From Priestia aryabhattai B8W22 (lineage in GTDB: Bacteria > Bacillota > Bacilli > Bacillales > Bacillaceae_H), in contig NZ_JYOO01000007.1 of the NCBI RefSeq assembly GCF_000956595.1, positions 109,682 through 173,681 of the forward strand: a stretch of 64,000 nucleotides of DNA, written 5' to 3'. A program made the position numbers and the translations under genes. Shown piece after piece: positions 1 through 12,858 of this stretch (the stretch's first letter is position 1; each line of letters begins with the position of its first letter). The notes under the pieces were generated by a model. It searched no databases and was not told where the DNA came from. It saw only the letters and a list, made by a program, of their open reading frames with translations.

Positions 1-1
1 T

Positions 2-36
2 AAAAGGATGCCTCTTTGTGTAAGAGGCATCCTTTT
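2..36. terminator. Perfect 15-bp stem-loop at window edge, likely terminator
   Basis: Bases 2-16 and 22-36 are perfect inverted repeats around a 5-nt loop, with A-rich and T-rich flanks. It most likely ends a plus-strand gene lying left of the window, or works in both directions. No coding sequence lies between it and the ssrA terminator. Confidence 0.6.
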
Positions 37-76
37 ACTTTTGTACCGCTTTTTCAATTTTACATCCATCATAAAT

Positions 77-122
77 TAAAAAGGAGCTAATCAAATGCAG
101 ATCATACATTTGATTAGCTCCT
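77..122 (-). terminator. ssrA Rho-independent terminator
   Basis: Arms 82-97 and 107-122 form a perfect 16-bp stem. On the minus strand the stem is followed by a U run (77-81). It lies 36 nt past the tmRNA 3' end. Confidence 0.85.
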
Positions 123-157
123 GGTATAAGTAAGGTAAGCCACCAAAAATATGTATT

Positions 158-519
158 TGGTGGAGACGGTGGGAGTCGAACCCACGTCCAGAAATATCGC
201 CACTTAAGCGTCTACGAGTGTAGTTGGCATATTGATAATTCGCGAGCTGTTCTGCCTACCAACAGGCGTCCCAGTCGCTAGTCTGATTATTCTCTTCCTT
301 CGTCCTCAGACGGCGAACTCCGGCGTAGCCCACTTAAAGTGAGTCCCTTACCCTACCACATGGGCGATGGAGGGAGGAACCGCTAAGCTACTATTATGCA
401 GCTAAAGCGAAGTTATTGTTAGATTTGCCAGTTATTATTGGCGTTGATGTTTTAACGAGGCCATCTCCTCGACTCGCAACCTAAGCTCGAACTACCCCTG
501 TCGAATCCGTAACGTCCCC
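158..519 (-). ncRNA. ssrA: tmRNA (transfer-messenger RNA)
   Basis: Rescues ribosomes stalled on mRNAs lacking a stop codon by acting first as alanyl-tRNA and then as a short mRNA. The 5' end (GGGGACGTTACGG) and the 3' end (CGTCTCCACCA with an encoded CCA and a TTCGACTC T-arm) pair to form the tRNA-like acceptor. The internal reading frame on the minus strand, 429 down to 394, encodes GKSNNNFALAA followed by TAA TAG; with the tRNA-carried alanine this gives the degradation tag. The tag ends in the usual ALAA protease signal. smpB, its protein partner, lies just upstream on the same strand. The 5' end is assigned by homology to processed Bacillus tmRNA. Confidence 0.97.
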
Positions 520-610
520 ATATAAAAGGGAGTCGGAATGTGTAAGAAAAATCCTTACATCAGATAGCGACTTCAGTGTGCAAAATGAAATCTAACTGAT
601 AACAATATTT

Positions 611-638
611 ATTATATCACAAAATGAGCATTTTGCAA
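611..638 (-). promoter_or_regulatory. Putative sigmaA promoter of ssrA
   Basis: On the minus strand there is a TTGCAA (-35, 638-633), a 16-bp spacer and a perfect TATAAT (-10, 616-611), about 90 nt upstream of mature tmRNA. The spacer contains a 7-bp inverted repeat (620-635, CAAAATG/CATTTTG). The leader would be removed by RNase P. Confidence 0.55.
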
Positions 639-656
639 TTGTAAGATTTTGTAATA

Positions 657-1124
657 TCACATCTTTTGGCGATCACGAAATGCTCGTTCGATATCGCGCT
701 TGGCTTCTTTGCGCTTTAAGTCTTCACGCTTATCATATTTCTTTTTACCCTTACCAAGCCCTAGTAAAACCTTTGCGTATCCGTTTTTCAAATACACTTT
801 TAAAGGAACTAGTGAATAACCTGTTTCTTTTGAATAGCCAATTAGCTTGCTGATTTCGCGTTTATGCAGTAATAGCTTTCGTGTACGAAGTGGCTCATGA
901 TTGTATCGATTGCCTTGTTCGTAAGGACTAACGTGCATATTGTGTAAAAATACTTCTCCATTTTGCACACGAGCAAAAGAGTCCTTTAAATTCACACGGC
1001 CATTACGAATTGATTTGATTTCCGTTCCTTGTAGAACAATACCCGTCTCATATGTTTCTTCAATAAAAAAGTCGTGGCGGGCTTTTTTGTTTTGTGCAAT
1101 TAATTTCCCTTCACCTTTTGGCAT
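657..1124 (-). CDS. smpB: SsrA-binding protein SmpB
   Basis: Binds the tRNA-like domain of tmRNA, delivers it to the stalled ribosome A site, and places its C-terminal tail in the empty mRNA channel. The 155-aa length is normal for the family. The conserved [10 protein letters not shown] segment (31-40), the [10 protein letters not shown] motif (125-134) and a basic C-terminal tail are all present. The ATG is preceded by GGAAGG. It lies between rnr (upstream) and ssrA (downstream), the standard Bacillus order in which RNase R, SmpB and tmRNA act together in trans-translation and decay of the faulty mRNA. Confidence 0.97.
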   Translation of the reverse strand: MPKGEGKLIAQNKKARHDFFIEETYETGIVLQGTEIKSIRNGRVNLKDSFARVQNGEVFLHNMHVSPYEQGNRYNHEPLRTRKLLLHKREISKLIGYSKETGYSLVPLKVYLKNGYAKVLLGLGKGKKKYDKREDLKRKEAKRDIERAFRDRQKM

Positions 1125-1230
1125 AAAACGTTCCTTCCCTTCAGCCGTACTTACGTATATGTATGATATTATGTATCATTTTACTGTATGGAAATCTAAA
1201 CAACAACTAAAACGTTTAATAGAGCTGTTT

Positions 1231-1259
1231 TGAAGCAGAAGGGCTACCCTTCTGCTTCA
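1231..1259 (-). other. Intercistronic stem-loop without U tract, rnr-smpB
   Basis: Arms 1231-1243 and 1247-1259 form a perfect 13-bp GC-containing stem with a 3-nt loop in the gap between the rnr stop and the smpB start. No U run follows on the minus strand, so it is more likely an mRNA stability or processing element than a complete terminator. Confidence 0.55.
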
Positions 1260-1269
1260 CTGCTGTCGA

Positions 1270-3612
1270 TTATTTGCGCTTTTTCTTTTTGCGCTTAACG
1301 TTTGGAGCGCCTTCGAAGAATCTTTTTTTCTTTTTCTTCTTTGGTTTTTGAGTAGACCACTCTTCATTTTTGCTTCGACTGCCCTCTCGACCTTTTCCTT
1401 TATCATCTTTGCGTGACTTTTGTTTTGCTTTAATCACTTTAGGACGATCTTTAGATAAGCGTTTGCGGCCTTCTTTCATTCCCACAATAACAAAGTCCAC
1501 TGAACGCTCGTCTTTATTCACATCGGCAACTTTCACTTCAATTTCGTCTCCAATTCGGAAGACGTTGCCCGTTCTTTCTCCAATCATCGCATAGTGATGT
1601 TCGTCGTAACGATAATAGTCATCCGTTAAGTCACTAACATGAACTAACCCTTCAATCGTATTTTCTAGCTCCACGAACATTCCAAAGTTTGTAACAGAGC
1701 TAATAATACCATTAAATACTTCCCCAACTTTATCAGCCATAAACTCAGCTTTTTTCATATCGTCCGTTTCTCGCTCAGCGTCAACTGAACGACGTTCCAT
1801 ATTAGAAGAATGCTCAGCAATATCAGGCAGAAGCTCGCGCCATTTTTCTTGCGTTTGCTGATTTGTTTTTCCTTCAATTAAATACGTACGAATGAGACGA
1901 TGAACGATTAAATCCGGATAACGACGGATTGGAGACGTAAAATGCGTATAGAACTCAGCTGATAAACCAAAGTGGCCTAAACTTTCTGCTTCATATTTCG
2001 CTTGTTTCATCGAACGAAGCATAACAGTTGAAATAACCATCTCTTCAGGCGTACCCTTTACTTCTTCTAAAATATCTTGCAGCGCACGCGGATGAATATC
2101 GTTGCCTGTCCCTTTCACTGTATAACCAAAGTTTGTAATAAACTCTAAGAAACGAGTAAGCTTCTCTGCATCTGGATCTTCATGAATACGATAAATAAAC
2201 GGTACGTTCATCCAGTGAAAATGTTCTGCTACTGTTTCATTCGCCGCCAGCATAAATTCTTCGATTAGCTTTTCAGCAACTGAGCGTTCACGCAAAATAA
2301 CATCGTGCGGATGGCCATCATCGTCTACCAATACTTTTGCTTCTTTGAAATCAAAATCAATGGCACCGCGATCCATTCTCTTTTTACGAAGAATAGCCGC
2401 CAGCTTTTCCATACGCTCAAACATCGGAACGATTGGCTCGTAGCGTTCTAATACTTCTTCATCTTTATCCACTAAGATTTTGTTCACGTCTGAATACGTC
2501 ATTCGTTCTGTCGTTTTGATGACACTTTCAAAAATCTCATGTTTGACTACTTCACCTTGTGGATTAATTTCCATCTCACAAGAAAGCGTAAAACGGTTAA
2601 CTTTTGGATTTAATGAACAGATTCCGTTAGATAAACGGTGAGGAATCATCGGAATAACTCGGTCTACTAAATAGACGCTTGTTCCGCGCTCTGCTGCTTC
2701 TACATCAATCGGAGAACCTTCTTTAACGTAGTGACTTACATCTGCAATATGAACGCCTAATTTGTAGTTTCCGTTTTCAAGCTCTGTAACCGTTACAGCG
2801 TCATCCAAATCTTTTGCATCTGCTCCGTCAATGGTTACAATAACTTGATCACGAAGATCGCGGCGGTTACCGATATCTTTTTCATCAATTGTCTCAGGTG
2901 TATCAATTGCTTGCGTTAAAGCGTCAGCAGGAAATTCTTGAGGAAGACCGTGCTTATGGATAACAGAAATGATATCGATCCCCGGATCGTTTTTATGTCC
3001 AAGAATTTGAACAACTTTTCCTTCTGCATTCATGCGGCCTTCCGGATAGGTTGTCAGCTCTACTACTACTTTATGGCCTTCAACGGCACCGTTTCTTGCT
3101 GCTTTGGGAATAAAAATATCACCTGCAATTTTTTTGTCATCCGCAATCACAAAGCCAAAATTTTTGCTTTGCGTATACGTACCTACAATTTGCTGGGTAC
3201 CTCGTTCTAAGATTTTTACAATGGTTCCTTCACGACGAGCACCTGATGATTCTGATAACACTCTTGCAAGCACAATATCTCCGTGCATAGCATTGTTTGT
3301 TTCAGTAGGCGGAATAAATACATCACCCGCATCTTTTTCTTCAGGAACTACAAACGCAAACCCTTTTGCATGTCCGCTTACTTTCCCTTTGACAAAATTC
3401 ATTTGTTCCGGCAGCCCGTAGCGGTCATTTCTTGCTCGGATAATTAAACCCTTCTCTTCCATAATAACAAGTGCCTTAACAAACTCTTTGAATGACTCTG
3501 CATCCTCAGTATTAAATTCTTTTGCAAGCTCTTGGACAGTCAAAGGTTTATAATTATCCCTTTTCATAAAATCCAATATTTCATTCATATAGGGCTGATT
3601 TTCTTCTTTCAC
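1270..3612 (-). CDS. rnr: Ribonuclease R (3'-5' exoribonuclease)
   Basis: Processive 3'-5' exoribonuclease that degrades structured RNA, including mRNA released by trans-translation. Domains in order are an N-terminal winged helix, two cold-shock domains, the RNB catalytic domain, an S1 domain and a lysine-rich tail. The catalytic acidic cluster [12 protein letters not shown] lies near residue 265. I place the start at a GTG (3612-3610), 7 nt after AAGGAGGG, which gives 780 aa, almost the same as the B. subtilis enzyme. A longer open frame up to 3657 would overlap est and has no better ribosome site. It is followed by smpB and ssrA. Confidence 0.95.
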   Translation of the reverse strand: MKEENQPYMNEILDFMKRDNYKPLTVQELAKEFNTEDAESFKEFVKALVIMEEKGLIIRARNDRYGLPEQMNFVKGKVSGHAKGFAFVVPEEKDAGDVFIPPTETNNAMHGDIVLARVLSESSGARREGTIVKILERGTQQIVGTYTQSKNFGFVIADDKKIAGDIFIPKAARNGAVEGHKVVVELTTYPEGRMNAEGKVVQILGHKNDPGIDIISVIHKHGLPQEFPADALTQAIDTPETIDEKDIGNRRDLRDQVIVTIDGADAKDLDDAVTVTELENGNYKLGVHIADVSHYVKEGSPIDVEAAERGTSVYLVDRVIPMIPHRLSNGICSLNPKVNRFTLSCEMEINPQGEVVKHEIFESVIKTTERMTYSDVNKILVDKDEEVLERYEPIVPMFERMEKLAAILRKKRMDRGAIDFDFKEAKVLVDDDGHPHDVILRERSVAEKLIEEFMLAANETVAEHFHWMNVPFIYRIHEDPDAEKLTRFLEFITNFGYTVKGTGNDIHPRALQDILEEVKGTPEEMVISTVMLRSMKQAKYEAESLGHFGLSAEFYTHFTSPIRRYPDLIVHRLIRTYLIEGKTNQQTQEKWRELLPDIAEHSSNMERRSVDAERETDDMKKAEFMADKVGEVFNGIISSVTNFGMFVELENTIEGLVHVSDLTDDYYRYDEHHYAMIGERTGNVFRIGDEIEVKVADVNKDERSVDFVIVGMKEGRKRLSKDRPKVIKAKQKSRKDDKGKGREGSRSKNEEWSTQKPKKKKKKRFFEGAPNVKRKKKKRK

Positions 3613-3650
3613 ATCATGTCCCTCCTTTTTCTTTATTCGTATTATCTCTA

Positions 3651-4391
3651 TTACCAATCAAGTGATTCCAAAAATGCATATACATCCTCGTGAAGCTGAT
3701 CACGCTCTTTATCAAAGGTAATGGTATGACCAGATTCTTCGTACCATTTTATATCTTTTATAGGAGACTCGACGCTATTATAAATAATATTGGCGCTGTC
3801 TGTATTAATCATATGATCATGACGACCTTGTACAACAAATGTCGGTGCATAAATCATATCAACTGAATTTCGCACTTCAGCGATTAATTCCTGTAAAGAC
3901 TTTAATGTGTTCATTGGTGTTTGTTTGAACTCTTCCATTTCTTGTTCAATCTGTTCAGACGATTTACCTTCACGCTTTTTATATTCGCGTGCATACGCTA
4001 AAACACCTTCATACATGACTTCTTCACTCTTTATATACATAGGCGCGCACATAGGCACAATACCCTTTATAGGTACAGTGTAACCTAATTTCAGTGAAAA
4101 TACGCCACCTAGTGAAAGACCTACAGCGGCAATACTTTCATGGCCTTTGCTTTTCAAAAACTCATAGCCTTCCATGACATCTTTCCACCAATCTTCTGGA
4201 CCAGTATGAACAAGCTCTTCAGGCGCTACACCGTGTCCTTTATAGTGAGGTGCGTGGCATGTGTATCCTTTTTTCTCTAAAAAACGACCTAACATACGAA
4301 CATCAGCAGAATTTCCGGTAAAACCGTGAAGTAATAAAACAGCTTTTTCGCCGCCTTCAAATGTAAATGGCTTTGGTTGTGCAATTTTCAT
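3651..4391 (-). CDS. est: Carboxylesterase, alpha/beta hydrolase
   Basis: Hydrolyses carboxylic esters; related to the Geobacillus Est30 monoacylglycerol-lipase-like family. The 246-aa protein has the oxyanion-hole LLHGFTG (about 20-26), the nucleophile elbow GLSLGG with Ser93, the acid Asp192 in GRHDHM and the catalytic His222 in SGHT. It lies upstream of rnr, reproducing the secG-est-rnr-smpB-ssrA order of Bacillus. A terminator after secG implies that est has its own promoter, and the intergenic region holds a CRP/Fnr-type palindrome and a TATTAT box. The natural substrate is unknown. Confidence 0.93.
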   Translation of the reverse strand: MKIAQPKPFTFEGGEKAVLLLHGFTGNSADVRMLGRFLEKKGYTCHAPHYKGHGVAPEELVHTGPEDWWKDVMEGYEFLKSKGHESIAAVGLSLGGVFSLKLGYTVPIKGIVPMCAPMYIKSEEVMYEGVLAYAREYKKREGKSSEQIEQEMEEFKQTPMNTLKSLQELIAEVRNSVDMIYAPTFVVQGRHDHMINTDSANIIYNSVESPIKDIKWYEESGHTITFDKERDQLHEDVYAFLESLDW

Positions 4392-4429
4392 ATATCATTT
4401 AACTCCTTTTAGTTATAATATCTGCAGTC

Positions 4430-4469
4430 ATAATAGAAAAAAACATGTATTTATGTGACGGTCATCACA
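4430..4469 (-). promoter_or_regulatory. Putative est promoter with CRP/Fnr-type box
   Basis: TGTGA-N6-TCACA lies at 4454-4469. On the minus strand a TATTAT (-10) lies at 4435-4430, which puts the palindrome centre (4461.5) about 39-41 bp upstream of the expected start of transcription, the classic class II activator position. No good -35 is visible. The same bases can also form an imperfect hairpin with 4479-4490. Confidence 0.4.
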
Positions 4470-4584
4470 TAAAAAGAGATGTGACCGTCAGCTTTTACGC
4501 TTTTATACTATATTTAGTACTTTTTTCTAAAGCTATATTATATCATTACTTAAAAATGAAATTAAAGTATTCAACACGCCCATT

Positions 4585-4645
4585 AAAAAAGCCACCTAAT
4601 GCATACATAAGTTGGTATACACCAAGTACGTATGCATTAGGTGGC
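4585..4645 (-). terminator. secG terminator
   Basis: A perfect 16-bp stem (4591-4606 with 4630-4645) carries an inner TTGGT/ACCAA stem. On the minus strand it is followed by six U residues (4590-4585). It separates secG from est. Confidence 0.88.
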
Positions 4646-4663
4646 AGTCTATCCAGTAACATA

Positions 4664-4897
4664 TTAAAGTTTGAAATAAGATACAGCAAGTGTTAACGCA
4701 AAGAATAAGATAGATAACACTACTGTCAAACGGTGTAAAACTAAGTCAATTCCACGTGCTTTTTGTTTTCCAAATAACGTTTCAGCTCCACCGGAAATAG
4801 CTCCAGATAATCCAGTAGTTTTGCTTGATTGTAAAACGACCACAACAATCAATGCAATTGAAACAATCACTAGTAAAGTAATCAGCAATGTATGCAC
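4664..4897 (-). CDS. secG: Preprotein translocase subunit SecG
   Basis: Small membrane subunit of the SecYEG channel that assists SecA-driven export. At 77 aa it is close to the B. subtilis length. It has two transmembrane helices (about 3-22 and 52-73) joined by the conserved glycine-rich loop [17 protein letters not shown]. The start chosen is a GTG at 4897-4895, 7 nt after AGGAGG; upstream in-frame codons overlap the ribosome site. It is followed by a strong terminator. secA lies far away in the same window. Confidence 0.95.
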   Translation of the reverse strand: MHTLLITLLVIVSIALIVVVVLQSSKTTGLSGAISGGAETLFGKQKARGIDLVLHRLTVVLSILFFALTLAVSYFKL

Positions 4898-5062
4898 TAA
4901 GACACACCTCCTACACCAAGTAATAGTCAATCAGCGGGGTTTCTTCATCCCTTCTGATTGGCATTACCGGGGATAAAGTACGCGCACTACGCTAAGGTTA
5001 ATTTATCACAAAAACCCCCCTCATACAAGTAATGACAGCGAAATACACCGGATTTTAACATA

Positions 5063-5094
5063 AAAAAACGGATGACAATCGTCATCCGTTTTTT
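5063..5094 (-). terminator. Terminator of the glycolytic operon (after eno)
   Basis: Arms 5063-5076 and 5081-5094 form a perfect 14-bp stem with loop AATC. Both sides carry A/T runs, so on the minus strand it ends in a U tract directly after the eno stop. Confidence 0.9.
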
Positions 5095-5105
5095 ATGATT
5101 TCAAC

Positions 5106-6425
<1,320 letters not shown>

Positions 6426-7957
6426 TTATTTAATTAATGTTTTACCTGTCATTTCTTTTGGCTGTGCTACATCTAGAAGAGTAAGCATTGTAGGAGCTAG
6501 ATCCCCTAGAATACCGTCTTCACGAAGCTCTAAGCCTTGTTTGGTTACAATTACTGGAACAGGATTCGTTGTATGAGCCGTCATTGGATTACCTTCAAGT
6601 GTAATCACTTCATCAGCATTACCATGGTCTGCTGTGATAATTGCTGTACCGCCTTTAGCTAAAATTGCATCTACAATTTTGCCTAAGCACTCATCTACTG
6701 TTTCAATCGCTTTTACCGTTGGTTCTAACATACCTGAATGACCTACCATATCAGGGTTTGCAAAGTTTAATAAAATAGCGTCCTGCTTATCGCCCTCGAT
6801 TTCTGCAAGCAACGCGTCCGTCACTTCATAAGCACTCATCTCAGGTTTCAAGTCATATGTTGCTACTTTTGGTGAATCGATTAAGATACGTGTTTCACCA
6901 GGAAATTCTGCTTCACGTCCACCGCTCATAAAGAACGTTACGTGAGGATATTTTTCCGTTTCAGCAATACGAAGCTGCTTTAAGTTATTTTGAGATAATA
7001 CTTCACCAAGCGTATTATCTAAGTTAATTGGCTTAAAGGCTACATATCCGTCAACTGTTTCGCTGAAGTGAGTTAAACATACAAAATGTAAGTTTTTCGG
7101 ATGTTTTTCACCGCGATCAAATGAGCGGAAATCTTCGTTTGCGAACGTATTTGAAATTTGAATTGCGCGATCAGGACGGAAGTTGTAGAAAATGACTGCA
7201 TCTTCGTCTTGAATTGTCGCAACTGGCGATCCGTCTTCTTTTGTAATAACAGAAGGTAAAACGAATTCGTCATAGATTCCATTTTCATATGAATCTTTTA
7301 CGCACTCTTCAGCGCTTGTATATGATGGACCTTCACCGTACACCATTGCGCGGTATGATTTCTCTACGCGCTCCCAGCGTTTGTCGCGGTCCATTGAGTA
7401 GTAACGTCCTGAAAGTGTTGCAATTTCACCAACGCCGTACTCTTCAATTTTTTCATTAAGTTCTTTTAAATACGTTTCAGCAGATTGAGGTGCTACGTCA
7501 CGACCATCTAAGAAGCCATGAATGTAGACTTTTTCTAAGCCTTCACTCTTAGCTAGACGCAATAATGCATAAAGATGTTCGATATGACTGTGTACACCGC
7601 CATCAGATAAAAGTCCGAAAAGATGAAGGTTTGTACCCTTTTCTTTTGCGTGCTTTACAGCTGCTACAAGCGTTTCATTTTGTTCAAACTCGCCTTCACG
7701 AATTGCTACGTTTACACGAGTTAAGCTTTGGTACACAATTCGGCCTGCGCCGATGTTTAAGTGACCTACTTCAGAGTTACCCATTTGGCCTTCTGGTAAG
7801 CCTACAGCTTCTCCAGACGCCTGAAGTGTAGCATGAGGATACTCGTTCCAGAAACGGTCGAAGTTTGGTTTTTTTGCATGTGTTACCGCATTACCTTTAT
7901 CTTCATCGCGTAATGCAAAACCATCTAAGATGATTAATGCTACTGGCTTTTTACTCA

Positions 7958-7958
<1 letters not shown>
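6426..7958 (-). CDS. gpmI: 2,3-bisphosphoglycerate-independent phosphoglycerate mutase
   Basis: Manganese-dependent interconversion of 3- and 2-phosphoglycerate. The 510-aa length matches Bacillus iPGM. Asp12 (ILDGFALRD) and the phosphorylated Ser62 (MGNSEVGH) of the phosphatase domain are present, as are the C-terminal metal motifs NPDMVGHSG and TADHGNAD. Its ATG overlaps the tpiA stop by one base (TAATG), which implies translational coupling. The enzyme is known to be pH and Mn sensitive in Bacillus spores; that is family knowledge, not visible here. Confidence 0.98.
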
Positions 7959-8816
<858 letters not shown>

Positions 8817-8888
8817 CTTCTTCGCTGCTTGATAATTATTTATATTATCAGTCGTCAGGTCGGTCCTCCGTCTTACTGAAACATAAAC

Positions 8889-10073
8889 TTACTTATCGTT
8901 TAGTGCAACTACGCCTGGAAGTTCTTTACCTTCCATAAACTCTAGTGACGCACCGCCACCTGTAGAAATATGGCTCATTTTATCAGCTAGGTTGAATTTT
9001 TCAACAGCTGCTGCAGAGTCTCCTCCGCCAATTACTGAATATGTGTCAGTTGCTTCTGCTAAAGCTTCCGCTACTGCTTTTGTTCCGTTAGCAAATGCGT
9101 CTAATTCAAACACACCCATTGGTCCGTTCCAAATAACTAACTTAGAGTTTTTGATTACGTCAGCATAGATTTCACGCGTTTTCGGTCCTGCATCTAAGCC
9201 TTCCCAATCGCTTGGAATGTCTTCAATTGATACAACTTGAATATTAGCATCATTTGAGAAGTCATCTGCTACTACCACGTCCACTGGCATGTAGAAGTTT
9301 ACTCCATTTTTCTTAGCTTTTTCCATGAAAGATTTTGCAAGTTCAATCTTGTCTTCTTCAAGAAGTGATTTACCTACTTCATGGCCTAGTGCCTTAATAA
9401 ATGTGTAAGAAAGTCCTCCACCGATGATTAAGTTATCTACTTTATCAAGTAAGTGGTCAATTACACCGATTTTGTCTTTAACTTTTGCTCCACCAACGAT
9501 TGCAGTAAATGGACGTTCTGGGTTTGACAATGCTTTTGAAAGCACATCAAGCTCTTTTTCCATTAAGAAACCTGCTACTGCTGGAATGTGTTGAGCAATT
9601 CCTTCTGTTGAAGCATGCGCACGGTGAGCTGCACCGAATGCATCGTTTACGTATACATCTGCTAATTCAGCAAACGCTTTTGCTAATTCAGGATCGTTTT
9701 TCTCTTCGCCTGGGTAAAAACGTACGTTTTCAAGTACTAAAACATCGCCTTCGCTCATGCCGTCGATTGTTTTCTTTACTTCTTCACCAAAAGCTTCGTC
9801 AGCTTTTGCAACGTCTTTACCAAGAAGAGCTTGTAAACGTTCTGCAACAGCATTTAGACGTAATTCTTCAACAACTTCGCCTTTTGGACGTCCAAGATGG
9901 CTAGCTAAAATTACTTTTGCACCTTGTTCTACTAAATATTGAATAGTAGGAACAGCTGCACGAATACGAGTTTCGTCTGTTACTTTTCCGTCTTTCATTG
10001 GTACGTTAAAGTCTACGCGACAAAATACTCGCTTTCCTTTTACATCGATGTCTTTCAACGTTTTTTTGTTCAT
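8889..10073 (-). CDS. pgk: Phosphoglycerate kinase
   Basis: Transfers the acyl phosphate of 1,3-bisphosphoglycerate to ADP. The 394-aa length is normal. The N-terminal substrate signature [11 protein letters not shown] (16-26), the RAHASTEG basic patch and the C-terminal nucleotide loop GGGDSAAA are present. It is the third gene of the glycolytic operon. The 309-base gap upstream, the largest in the operon, and a near-consensus ribosome site (AAGGAGG) suggest it can also be expressed from its own signal, as reported for other bacilli. Confidence 0.98.
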   Translation of the reverse strand: MNKKTLKDIDVKGKRVFCRVDFNVPMKDGKVTDETRIRAAVPTIQYLVEQGAKVILASHLGRPKGEVVEELRLNAVAERLQALLGKDVAKADEAFGEEVKKTIDGMSEGDVLVLENVRFYPGEEKNDPELAKAFAELADVYVNDAFGAAHRAHASTEGIAQHIPAVAGFLMEKELDVLSKALSNPERPFTAIVGGAKVKDKIGVIDHLLDKVDNLIIGGGLSYTFIKALGHEVGKSLLEEDKIELAKSFMEKAKKNGVNFYMPVDVVVADDFSNDANIQVVSIEDIPSDWEGLDAGPKTREIYADVIKNSKLVIWNGPMGVFELDAFANGTKAVAEALAEATDTYSVIGGGDSAAAVEKFNLADKMSHISTGGGASLEFMEGKELPGVVALNDK

Positions 10074-10382
10074 CGTTAAAAGGCCTCCTTAAGTATTTAT
10101 GGTACTAAGCAAGTAGGCTTCTATGTAATCATCAATCCACAAACCACCGTACATTTCATTTTATATATTGGCGCCTTTCTATATAAAGTGAAACTCCAGT
10201 TAGCTGTTTATGACGCTTTTTCATGTAGAAGCCAATACATAAATCAAGGAAGAGGGGGTATGCCCCTCTCTTCCTTAGCAAGTCTTATTATAGTCGTTCT
10301 ATTTTCAGATATCCAATAAAAAAGGAAAGTCTAGTCGATTTCTGTCTTATTGAATAAAATAGAAGCGAATTTTAAGTTATTC
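10074..10382 (-). other. Long gapA-pgk intergenic region with stem-loops
   Basis: This 309-base stretch has no gene. It contains a GC-rich hairpin (about 10246-10276, GGAAGAG/CTCTTCC with a two-base bulge, weak U tail) and a longer-range inverted repeat (near 10112-10121 and 10225-10236, GGCTTCTATG/CATGTAGAAGCC). The hairpin position would let most transcription end or be processed after gapA. No clear promoter for pgk could be assigned by eye. Confidence 0.45.
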
Positions 10383-11423
<1,041 letters not shown>

Positions 11424-11435
11424 TTATATGAGGGA

Positions 11436-12464
11436 TTAATTAAAATCCCTTACTAACTCTTTTGCGGCGCCTTCATCTGTAATGAGAATCGAATCATGCG
11501 CTTGTTGCATAAACGCTTTAATTGCCTTTGCTTTTGATGAACCTCCTGCAACAGCAATAACACATTTATTGTTCTTTAAATCATCGAGTTGTATGCCAAC
11601 TGTTTTAACTTTATGAACAACTTCGCCTTGATGATTAAAATAGTATCCAAATGCCTCACCTACAGCATGTCCATTTTTCACTTTTTCTAAGTCAGCTTGT
11701 GGTGTTTTACGGCGTTCTGCCATTGTCATAGCGTCTCCTATTCCGTGAACAACCATACCAGCGGACTTGATTAAATGAAGCATATCTTTAATAGATGGCT
11801 CGCCGATAATGGATCGGTATGCTTCATCACTAAGCTGATCTGGAACATGAAGCAAGCGATAGTGACTCATGGACTTTTCAGCCATCTTAGCACAAATCGT
11901 GTTTGCTTGGTTTTGTACATTTTCACCTAGCCCTCCGCGAGCAGGTACAAAAAGTACATCAGGGTGTTTTGAATCAGGTGTCATCATTTCGGCAACGGCG
12001 GCAAGCGTTGTACCACCTGTAACAGCAACGGTATTTTTTTCACCAACAAGGCGCTCCTTGATACATGAAACAGATGCTCGACCCATTTCATTTTTAACCC
12101 AAGGAGACTGATCACTATCTCCAGATACAACAACAACTTCTGATAAAGAAAACGCCTCTTTTAATGTTGTTTCCAATAATCGAAGTCCTGAAACTTCCTT
12201 CATTACTTCTTCTAATTCAGCTAGAAGTAGTTCTCCCTCGTTTGTAAGCGTCATCCCACTAGGGTAAATGTCAATCAAATCTTGTTCTTTTAAGAATGTT
12301 ACTTCGCTTCGTAACACACGCTCTGTGAGCCCAAGGCTTACAGCTAAGTTTCTGCGACCAATCGGCTGCATTAAACGTATGTATTGCAAGATTTGATAGC
12401 GCTTTTGCATAACTGAGAGAAGTTCAGGTAATAATTTTCGTTGTACTTCTATTAAAGAACGCAT
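11436..12464 (-). CDS. cggR: Central glycolytic genes regulator CggR
   Basis: SorC/DeoR-type repressor of its own glycolytic operon, relieved by fructose 1,6-bisphosphate. At 342 aa it carries an N-terminal winged helix-turn-helix (about 30-80) and a C-terminal sugar-phosphate-binding SorC domain with a GGTT phosphate loop (in VTGGTTLA). It is the first gene of the operon. Its promoter region holds a tandem operator matching the known CggR site, which indicates that the autoregulatory circuit is intact. Confidence 0.96.
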   Translation of the reverse strand: MRSLIEVQRKLLPELLSVMQKRYQILQYIRLMQPIGRRNLAVSLGLTERVLRSEVTFLKEQDLIDIYPSGMTLTNEGELLLAELEEVMKEVSGLRLLETTLKEAFSLSEVVVVSGDSDQSPWVKNEMGRASVSCIKERLVGEKNTVAVTGGTTLAAVAEMMTPDSKHPDVLFVPARGGLGENVQNQANTICAKMAEKSMSHYRLLHVPDQLSDEAYRSIIGEPSIKDMLHLIKSAGMVVHGIGDAMTMAERRKTPQADLEKVKNGHAVGEAFGYYFNHQGEVVHKVKTVGIQLDDLKNNKCVIAVAGGSSKAKAIKAFMQQAHDSILITDEGAAKELVRDFN

Positions 12465-12495
12465 GTTAAAATCCCCTTAAGGCATAAACTCGCTG

Positions 12496-12530
12496 GACAT
12501 ATTTTGTCCCGTATAGACATATTATGTCCC
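12496..12530 (-). promoter_or_regulatory. CggR operator (tandem half-sites)
   Basis: On the minus strand, 12530 to 12496 reads GGGAC-N6-TGTC-N4-C-GGGAC-N6-TGTC, identical to the architecture described for the B. subtilis CggR operator. It ends 31 bases before the cggR start. Confidence 0.9.
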
Positions 12531-12540
12531 ACCTTGCGCA

Positions 12541-12585
12541 AAAAAAATTCACCCTGCTACAAAATCTATTCTAACAGGAGTGAAT
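12541..12585 (-). terminator. Terminator of the sigL-glutaredoxin unit
   Basis: ATTCACCCTG (12547-12556) pairs with CAGGAGTGAAT (12575-12585) with one bulge. It is followed on the minus strand by seven U residues (12547-12541). It insulates cggR. Confidence 0.75.
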
Positions 12586-12597
12586 CCTTTATTCAAC

Positions 12598-12846
12598 TCA
12601 TGTGTTGCCTATTTTTAAAAGTAAGCGTTTTCTTAGTGGAATACCTGTTATTTTTCCATATTCCACTTCTTCTCCGTCCATTTCTACTACAGGAATCGCA
12701 AGATGATACTTTTCCAGCCACTCATCGTTTTTGTAAATATCTCGTTCAATAAGCTGAAAGGGAAACTCAGACTGCATCTCTGCAAGCAGCTTCTTTGCAT
12801 CATCGCATAAGTGACAGCCATTTTTGGTATACAGTACGACTTCCAC
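12598..12846 (-). CDS. Glutaredoxin-like thiol-disulfide protein
   Basis: An 82-aa thioredoxin-fold protein. Cys11 and Cys14 form a CHLC redox motif after the first strand (VVLYTKNG), and the conserved cis-Pro lies in AIPVVEMDGEE. That layout fits the glutaredoxin/DUF836-type small family, and the exact partner is not known. It lies 12 bases downstream of sigL and ends in a terminator, so it is probably cotranscribed with sigL. It has no signal peptide, so it should be cytosolic. Confidence 0.85.
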   Translation of the reverse strand: MEVVLYTKNGCHLCDDAKKLLAEMQSEFPFQLIERDIYKNDEWLEKYHLAIPVVEMDGEEVEYGKITGIPLRKRLLLKIGNT

Positions 12847-12858
12847 ATTCCCACTCCT

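Noticed and set aside
3104..3421. 105-aa plus-strand open frame within rnr
   Set aside because: Shadow of the cold-shock domain region of RNase R; no start signal.
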